A stretch of 7,314 bases of DNA from the NCBI GenBank assembly GCA_946481625.1, contig CAMLOZ010000165.1:1-7314 (forward strand). Reading direction: 5' to 3'. This DNA comes from an uncultured Haloferula sp. (lineage in GTDB: Bacteria; Verrucomicrobiota; Verrucomicrobiae; Verrucomicrobiales; Akkermansiaceae). Under the pieces are notes generated by a model. The model had not been told where the DNA came from and made no database searches. It worked only from the letters and a program-made list of their open reading frames with translations. Below, in pieces: positions 1 to 6,100 of this stretch. The stretch's first letter is position 1. Each line of letters starts with the position of its first letter. The position numbers and the translations under genes were made by a program.

Positions 1-1549
1 CGTGCGGGATCCAGACCGCGGGCAGGGTGCGGTCCTTCGACTCCGAGCCATAGCCGAAGTCCGATCCCGGAGTGACGGGAAAGATGCCGGATGACGGCAC
101 CCAGTTCCCTTGCTGCTCCGTCATCACGATCCGGCCGCTCACCGGATCCCTGCCGAAGAAAGGCTCGCGCGCGTGGGATCCCACGACTTCCAACTTCTTG
201 CCGTCTGCGGAGATCATCATGATCGCGCCCGCATGCGGGTTCGGCGGGGCCAGGTTCGTCAGCGATTTGTCCCCGGTGACGATTCCTCCCGTCGAGCACC
301 AGGTGCGGCCCGCCTCGTCCACCTCCATGTCGAGCGGATAGCCGCGCGTCCCCGCGGTGTGGTGGACCAAGCTACTATGATTGTCGTAGAAATCCGTCTC
401 GCCGTCCCCGTTCACGTCGCGCAGCCGGATGATGCCGTTGCGGGTGAAAACCTGGACCACGCCGCCGACCTGCTCGATCGAGAGCGGCTCGCAGAGTCCT
501 CCCGCGATGCGGGTCCATTGCACCCTGTTGCCGGAAAAATCGAGCCGCCACACGTCCCCTTCGAAAGTGACCACCGCGGCCTTCTCCGGCGTCAGGAAAA
601 CCAGGTCCGCCGGCCGCACCCGGCGCTTGAACGGATTGTTCGCGGGCAGGCCGATGCGATCGATGGCCCAGCCCGGTCCGCTCCTCGCGGTTTCCTCGAT
701 CCGGACATCGGTCCCTTGGGACCACCGCGCTGCGCCCGCAAGCGGCACGGCGGGCGTCTTGCCGCCGGCGGCCACTTTCTCGGTCCCGTAGTTCAGGGTC
801 ACGCGCCGCTCCTGTTTGGAAGCTGCCAGCCGTCCGATGAGCGTGCCATCGCGCATTTCCAGCTTCAGCCCCGCGTGATTCGCCGCGAGATTCAGCTTCG
901 ACGATGTCGCGCCGCCGGAGGGCCCTGTCTCGAACTCGCCCGCGGCCAAGAGAAACAGCATCTCCCCGCCCGGTCCCACGGCAAGATGCCGCCGCACTCC
1001 CTTGCGATCCGCCTCGTACCACTCGCGGACGAGAAGCCCGCCGCACTCGTAATGCAGCACGCCCGACTTCCCTGAAACCTGATAACCCAGGAAGCGCCGT
1101 CCGCTTGCCTCCAAGCCGCCCCGCCCAGGGTCCCTGCCGTGGACCGGCCGCGGATCCTTTGCGAGATCATCGACCGACTTCCCCACTCCCGGCAAAGCCG
1201 GCGAGAGCAACACCGATCCGGGATCCGCGAGAGGCGGCACCACGCCGCCCTTCTGTGTCGGCTTCTCCCACGAAGCCTGGGACATCAGAACCAGCGATAT
1301 CGGCGGCTTCGCGTTGCCTGGCCGCACCCACAAGGCCGGTCGCAGCAAGTCCTGGTCGAAGACCACCCAGTCGTTCTCTCCCGCGCGGATCAATAATCCG
1401 CGGGCGATGACGCCCGCCCCCCCGCCATCCACCGGCGAACCATAGACCGGCACCGTGGGATCGAAAAACGGTGCGGCAGCGGCGGCGGGAAGTATCGCCA
1501 TCGCGGCAACTGCCAGATGGCACCAAGGGCGGCTCATGAAACGGAGCAT
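1..1549 (-). CDS. Exported DUF6797-type protein with PVC beta-propeller, C-terminus beyond window
   Basis: An uninterrupted reading frame runs from ATG at 1549 down to base 1, giving 516 complete codons with no stop, so the 3' end is missing. Residues 1-25 form a signal peptide (hydrophobic LAVAAMAILPAAAA). Residues about 26-290 match the N-terminal DUF6797 region as I remember it (VVFDQDLLRP, then a segment ending LLSPALPG). From about residue 293 the pattern is that of the PVC-type membrane-bound dehydrogenase/propeller proteins: GWAIDRIGLPANNPF, a GDVWRLDF strand, and DVNGDGETDFY at 378-388, which looks like a calcium loop. Family members often continue into a c-type cytochrome domain with a CxxCH haem site; that part lies outside the window. 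An in-frame ATG at 1537 is an equally possible start, and neither has a clear Shine-Dalgarno. It is transcribed divergently from the phospholipase gene. Substrate unknown; a periplasmic redox or sugar-related role is a family-level inference. Confidence 0.82.
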   Translation of the reverse strand, partial: MLRFMSRPWCHLAVAAMAILPAAAAAPFFDPTVPVYGSPVDGGGAGVIARGLLIRAGENDWVVFDQDLLRPALWVRPGNAKPPISLVLMSQASWEKPTQKGGVVPPLADPGSVLLSPALPGVGKSVDDLAKDPRPVHGRDPGRGGLEASGRRFLGYQVSGKSGVLHYECGGLLVREWYEADRKGVRRHLAVGPGGEMLFLLAAGEFETGPSGGATSSKLNLAANHAGLKLEMRDGTLIGRLAASKQERRVTLNYGTEKVAAGGKTPAVPLAGAARWSQGTDVRIEETARSGPGWAIDRIGLPANNPFKRRVRPADLVFLTPEKAAVVTFEGDVWRLDFSGNRVQWTRIAGGLCEPLSIEQVGGVVQVFTRNGIIRLRDVNGDGETDFYDNHSSLVHHTAGTRGYPLDMEVDEAGRTWCSTGGIVTGDKSLTNLAPPNPHAGAIMMISADGKKLEVVGSHAREPFFGRDPVSGRIVMTEQQGNWVPSSGIFPVTPGSDFGYGSESKDRTLPAVWIPH

Positions 1550-1683
1550 GGATATCAAGGATTCGCGGGGCAAGGCGCGCCGCTTAAATTTGCATGTAAA
1601 AATACGGGGAGCGATCAGGATTCTTCCGCGAATGTAGCAGATCACCGCTGGCGGACCCGGGAATGAACCTCTAACCTGCATCA
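1550..1683. promoter_or_regulatory. Divergent intergenic region, presumed back-to-back promoters
   Basis: This 134-bp gap separates the starts of two divergent genes, so it must hold promoters for both. Its only compositional landmark is an AT-rich core at about 1585-1606 (TTAAATTTGCATGTAAAAAT) in otherwise GC-rich sequence. I could not assign -35/-10 pairs to either strand. No Shine-Dalgarno precedes the ATG at 1684 or those at 1549 and 1537, which suggests leaderless or SD-independent initiation. Confidence 0.4.
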
Positions 1684-2739
1684 ATGCGCCCCGCCATCGC
1701 TCTTCTGCTAACCTCGCTCGCCGCCGCCTCCGCGGAAGAACTCCGGCTGAACCAGATCCAGGCGATCGGCAGCCACAATTCCTACCACGTCGCTCCGCCC
1801 CCCGCCCTGCTGGAGAAAATCCGCAGCCTCAACGCCGCTTGGGCGGAATCATGGAACTACACCCACCCACCGCTCGCCGAACAACTGGAGATGGGCATCC
1901 GGCAGTTCGAATTGGACATCTTCGCGGACACCAAGGGCGGTCTCTTCGCCGAACCTCTCGGCCTGAAGCTCGCCCGCCTTTCGGGAGCCAAGCTGGCCTT
2001 CAATACCGGCGGCGAACTTTCCAAGCCCGGCTTCAAGATCCTCCACGTCCCGGACATGGACTACTCGACCACGGTGCCGACGCTCGCGAAAGCGCTCGGG
2101 GAAATGCTCGTGTGGTCGGACAAGAATCCCCGCCACCTGCCCGTGATGATCCTGCTCGAGTGCAAGGATCGGCCCCAGCCGCCTCTGCCAACCAAGCCCG
2201 AGCCCTTCAGCCGCGAGCGTTTGATGGAACTGGAACAGGAGATCCTCACGGCGATTCCTCCCGACCGGATCCTACGGCCCGACGATGTCCGTGGCAGCGA
2301 AGCCACCCTGCGGGATGCGGTGAAGAAAAAGGGCTGGCCCGCGCTCGACTCGCTGCGCGGCAAATTCCTCTTCGCCTTGGACAACACGGACGAGATCCGC
2401 AGCCGCTACCTCGAAGGCAACCCGTCCTTGGAAGGCCGCCTGATCTTCGCCAGCGCACCGGAAGACACCCATCCGGCCGCCGCATGGTTCAAGTGCAACG
2501 ATCCGGTTAGAGAACAGGAAACCATCCTCCGCCTGGTGAAGAGCGGGTTTCTCGTGAGAACCCGTGCGGATACCGGCAAGCCGGACCCCGCAATGCGCGA
2601 CAAGGCGTTCTCGAGCGGCGCGCAGTGGCTGAGCACCGATCATTTCAGCGCAACTTCCAAGGATCGCGTATGCTTCGATGGCAGGACGGTGCGAACCAAT
2701 CCGCTGAGAGGTAAGGACGGTCCCGAGATCGCGCCGTAG
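1684..2739 (+). CDS. Secreted Ca2+-dependent PI-specific phospholipase C-like enzyme (PI-PLC-C1 type)
   Basis: A 351-residue protein expected to cleave a phosphodiester bond of an inositol phospholipid or similar substrate outside the cytoplasm. Residues 1-17 are a signal peptide (IALLLTSLAAASA, cut before EEL). The catalytic TIM-barrel motifs appear in order: IGSHNSYH (H31, N32), RQFELDIFAD (E76, D78), ILHVPDMDY (H121), VMILLECKD (E159) and STDHF near the C-terminus (317-321). By analogy with eukaryotic PLC, H31 and H121 would be the catalytic histidines, and N32, E76, D78 and E159 the calcium ligands. The length suits a single catalytic domain, with no PH, C2 or anchor domain. The ATG is the first after the divergent gap and leads directly into the signal peptide; there is no Shine-Dalgarno. 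The family assignment is strong, but the natural substrate is unknown, and glycerophosphoinositides or other phosphodiesters are possible. Confidence 0.85.
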   Translation: MRPAIALLLTSLAAASAEELRLNQIQAIGSHNSYHVAPPPALLEKIRSLNAAWAESWNYTHPPLAEQLEMGIRQFELDIFADTKGGLFAEPLGLKLARLSGAKLAFNTGGELSKPGFKILHVPDMDYSTTVPTLAKALGEMLVWSDKNPRHLPVMILLECKDRPQPPLPTKPEPFSRERLMELEQEILTAIPPDRILRPDDVRGSEATLRDAVKKKGWPALDSLRGKFLFALDNTDEIRSRYLEGNPSLEGRLIFASAPEDTHPAAAWFKCNDPVREQETILRLVKSGFLVRTRADTGKPDPAMRDKAFSSGAQWLSTDHFSATSKDRVCFDGRTVRTNPLRGKDGPEIAP

Positions 2740-2747
2740 TCCCCCGC

Positions 2748-2799
2748 ATCCTTAGCATGCCGATAGGGGCAAACATGATTGCGCGGAAATCCTTAGCAT
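2748..2799. repeat. 11-bp direct repeat ATCCTTAGCAT, two copies 41 bp apart
   Basis: Identical copies lie at 2748-2758 and 2789-2799, shortly after the phospholipase stop codon. The 41-bp start-to-start distance is close to four helical turns, so both copies face the same side of the DNA. This would suit a pair of protein binding sites, but chance duplication is possible. The second copy runs into the left arm of the following hairpin. Confidence 0.4.
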
Positions 2800-2834
2800 C
2801 CGGATGGACCTTGCCGTCTTTCCATCTTCCGGAT
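2798..2834 (+). terminator. Bulged hairpin after the phospholipase gene, possible weak terminator
   Basis: ATCCGG-ATGGA (2798-2808) pairs with TCCAT-CTT-CCGGAT (2821-2834), giving 5- and 6-bp stems separated by a 3-base bulge around a 12-base loop. No T-tract follows, so intrinsic termination is doubtful. It could stabilise the mRNA end, or simply reflect the ATCCGGAT palindrome at 2798-2805. Confidence 0.25.
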
Positions 2835-2954
2835 CTCCAACTCCTGGAAGAATTCAATATAAATTTCTGAACATAAGGCACTTTAGTCTCAATAAACGGA
2901 ATAAAAGTGACAGATGTGTTTCCGTTTCCCTATGCATGATTCGGAGCCCTGATC

Positions 2955-2969
2955 ACGTCGATCCGACGT
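2955..2969. promoter_or_regulatory. Perfect inverted repeat ACGTCG-ATC-CGACGT, candidate operator
   Basis: Two perfect 6-bp arms flank a 3-bp spacer, about 155 bp upstream of the start of the large secreted protein. The size and symmetry fit a small dimeric regulator, but no T-tract or loop suggests a terminator. No known operator is recognised, and a 12-of-12 match in a gap this size could arise by chance. Confidence 0.3.
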
Positions 2970-3122
2970 TTCGCGTTTAGTCTGGATGAAAATCAAATTC
3001 TGAAAATTCCTAATCGGGCCGCCCCTGGCCGCATGCCGGAGACCCGGTTGCGCAGCTGTCGATTTCATGCCGTGGCACCGGGCTTGCTCATTGCAGGAGA
3101 ACAAAAACTCCCACAATGAACC

Positions 3123-6100
3123 ATGAATCTAACACCTCTTCCCTCTGATCCCCCTTCCTTCCGACGGGTGCCCTCATGGGGAAAAACACTGTGTCTGTTC
3201 GTCGTCGCGCTCCTTTGCGCCCCTGCCACAAGGGCCGCCCTCCCTCCCGGCAACCTGCTCGCCAATCCGTCGGGGATGGCAGCACCCGATTCCGGATGGA
3301 CCATCATGGCCGGGCCACCAGCGGCCAGCACCGGCTGGGGACGTTTTACCACTGGCGGTGCCGACGTGCTCCCCGGCTACTTTGCCACTTCCTACTCCCC
3401 GAATCCTTGCAAGCGCTCGCAGACCATCGACCTGATCGCGACAGGGGCGACCGCCGCGGAGCTTGATGCAGCCCCCGATCTCAAGGTTGAGGAATACATC
3501 TCCTGCTACGCTGGCAACGGTACCACCCCCGACAACTTCTACATCAAGGTGGAGTTGCGCGGTGCCGCCCAGGAGGTCCTCGCAAGCTTCAATGTCGGAG
3601 CGGATACAGCCCGCGTCACCGCGCCCAGCGGCTGGACCAAGTACGAGCACGTCTTCAGCGACTACGGCCCCGGCGTGCGTTACGTGTATTTCGAGGACGG
3701 CGGCTGGGACGGCGGCTTCTGGGCCGGCCAATACGGTAGCTATCACGATGGTGCCAAGGTTTACTACAGCGAGGATACCGATGGCGACGGCATCCCCGAT
3801 GCCGACGAAGACTTCTACTCCTTCCTCGACAAGGACAATCCCGACGATGCTCTGGAGGACGGTGACGGTGACGGCTACGCCAACATCGACGAATACCTGG
3901 CAGGCCTCGACATGGGGGATACCGACACGGATGACGACAACGCCACCGACGGAGAGGAATTCAACGATCTCGGAACCAATCCGCTGATCGCCGATACCGA
4001 CGGCGACGGTCTGCTGGACGGCGACGAGGTCAACGACCACGGCAGCGATCCCCTGCTGACGGACACCGATGGGGATTTCTTCCAGGACGGCGACGAAGTC
4101 GCGAAGGGAAGCCTGCCGACCAGTTCGACCAGTACGCCTGGCGGGATCGTGATCACCAGCCAGCCGGGGCTTCTGGGCAGCGACCTGACCGACCCGGCCA
4201 ACGATGGCGTGGGCACCACGGGAACCGGTTCCGGATTCGACTGGTCGGTGATCACCACTTCGGGCACCGCTTCATTCACGGGTGAAGGAGCCTATAGCGT
4301 CTTCGACAACCTCGCGCCCGGCGGCAGCGGCTCGAAATGGTGCTGTCCGACCCTTCCGACCGCAGCGGGATTCCACCATATCACGGTGGGATTCAACACG
4401 ACCGCCAACACCGACATCCTCACCAGCCTCGACTACTTCACGGTCACCTCTGCCAACGATGCTCCCGACCGCCAGCCGCGGATCTGGGAAATCCAGGGAT
4501 CCATGAACGGAACAACCTTCGAGACGATCGTGCGCTTCGACTCGCCGAAGTCCTTCTGGAAGCTCGACAACCAGACGCTGAGGTTCGATCTGCCGAAAGG
4601 CTCGCTGCCCTACCGATACCTCCGCTTCGCGGTTTTTGCCATCAACGCGGGCTCCCAGTTCCAGATCGACGAGATCGAATACTTCGGTGAGCAGACCAAC
4701 GCGGACGCCGACGGCGACGGGATTCCGAAGCTGGTGGAAGACTACTACGACTTCCTCGATGACAGCGTCGCAGCCGACGGCGCGGCCGACCAGGACGGGG
4801 ACGGCCTGAGCAACGCCGGCGAATGGGCCGCCGGCTCGAAGATGCTGGTGACCGATACCGATGGCGACGGCCTCACCGACGGCGAGGATGTGGCGGCCGG
4901 TGCCAGCCCGATCCTGGCAGACACCGATACCGACGGGCTGTCCGACTTCGCGGAAGTCAACACCCACGGTACCAATCCCGCCCTTGCGGACACCGATGGC
5001 GACTTCTTTTCCGACGGGGCGGAGCTCGCAGCCGGTACCTCGCCCACCCTCGCCTCGAGCACGCCGGGAGGCATCACCGTGGCGCTCCAGTCCGGTCTTC
5101 TCGGGAACGACCTCACCGACACAGCCAACGACGGTGCCGGCACGACGGGAACCGGAACGGGCTTCGACTGGTCGGTGATCACCACCTCGGGCACCGCATC
5201 GTTCACGAACGAAGGAGCTTACAGCGTGTTCGACAACTTGGCACCGGGAAGCACCGGCTCGAAATGGTGCTGCCCGACCCTGCCGACGACGGCCGGATTC
5301 CACCATATCACCGTGGGATTCAACACGGTGGCGAATACCGACGTCCTCACGAGCCTTGATTACTTCACCGTGACTTCCGGCGGTGACGCTCCTGAACGGC
5401 AACCGCGGATCTGGGAAATCCAGGGTTCGCTCAATGGCACGACCTTTGAAACCATCGCGCGTTTCGAGTCGGCGAAGTCGATATGGACGGCCAACAGCCA
5501 GACGCTGAGATTCGACCTCCCGAAGGGCTCTCTGCCCTACCGCTACCTCCGTTTCGCGGTCTTCGCGGTCAATAGCGGCACCCAATTCCAAATCGACGAG
5601 ATCGAGTTCTTCGGCGAGCAAACGAATGCCGATGCCGATGGCGACGGCATCCCGAAGCTCTATGAGGACTACCATGCGTTCCTGAGCGATTCGAACCCGG
5701 ACGACGCGGCGGGCGACCAGGACGGCGATGGCCTGGACAACCTCGGCGAGTACGACATGCGCACCAATCCATCGCTGGCGGATACCGATGGTGACGAGCT
5801 CTCCGACGGCGACGAGATCACCGCGGGAGCCAATCCGCTCGTGACCGACAGCGATGCCGACGGACTTACCGACGGTGCCGAGGTCAACACCCACGAAACC
5901 GACCCGACGCTCGTGGATACCGACAGCGACAACTTCAGCGACGGCTACGAAATCACCCAATCGAGCGATCCCGTCTCCGCGTCGAGCACCCCGGCGGGAG
6001 TCGTGGTGGAAGGCCTCGGATTCGGAGCCGGCGCGCTGCTCACGTCCGACTTCACGGACCGGGAAAACAACATTAACGATGCCACCGCCGCGGGCACGGG

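Larger units (their letters stand above)
2740..3122. other. 383-bp intergenic region upstream of the large repeat protein
   Basis: No convincing gene is present. Composition shifts from GC-rich coding to AT-rich between about 2850 and 3010. It holds an 11-bp direct repeat, a bulged hairpin and a perfect short palindrome, listed separately. A TATAAA at 2858-2863 could be a -10 element, but no acceptable -35 lies upstream. An AGGAG at 3095-3099 is too far (23 bases) from the ATG at 3123 to be an ordinary ribosome binding site. The length implies that the large gene has its own promoter and is not simply co-transcribed with the phospholipase gene. Confidence 0.6.

Noticed and set aside
375..1046. 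223-codon minus-strand frame in the same area
   Set aside because: Out of frame with the true minus-strand gene; Arg/Gly/Ala-rich translation typical of a GC-rich shadow.
110..1075. 321-codon plus-strand open frame near the left edge
   Set aside because: It is antisense to the DUF6797-type gene, whose protein has a signal peptide and recognisable family motifs. The plus product is Arg/Pro/His-rich low-complexity sequence.
1455..1637. 60-codon plus-strand frame across the divergent intergenic region
   Set aside because: Mostly antisense to the start of the DUF6797-type gene, with no homology or ribosome binding site.
2889..3116. 75-codon minus-strand frame filling the gap before the large gene
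   Set aside because: No recognisable motif, no Shine-Dalgarno, ordinary intergenic composition. It would also occupy the expected promoter region of the large gene.
3116..3148. Ten-codon ORF (ATG at 3116) overlapping the start of the large gene, with AGGAG 16 bases upstream
   Set aside because: Could be a leader peptide, but the spacing is poor and it has no attenuator-like codon run or hairpin. Probably chance.
4272..5960. 562-codon open frame on the minus strand inside the large repeat gene
   Set aside because: Antisense shadow. Asp/Gly-rich GC-rich codons on the plus strand give Val/Ile/Gly/Arg-rich minus codons without stops, and the frame repeats because the gene repeats. It has no coherent domain, while the plus frame has clear domains.
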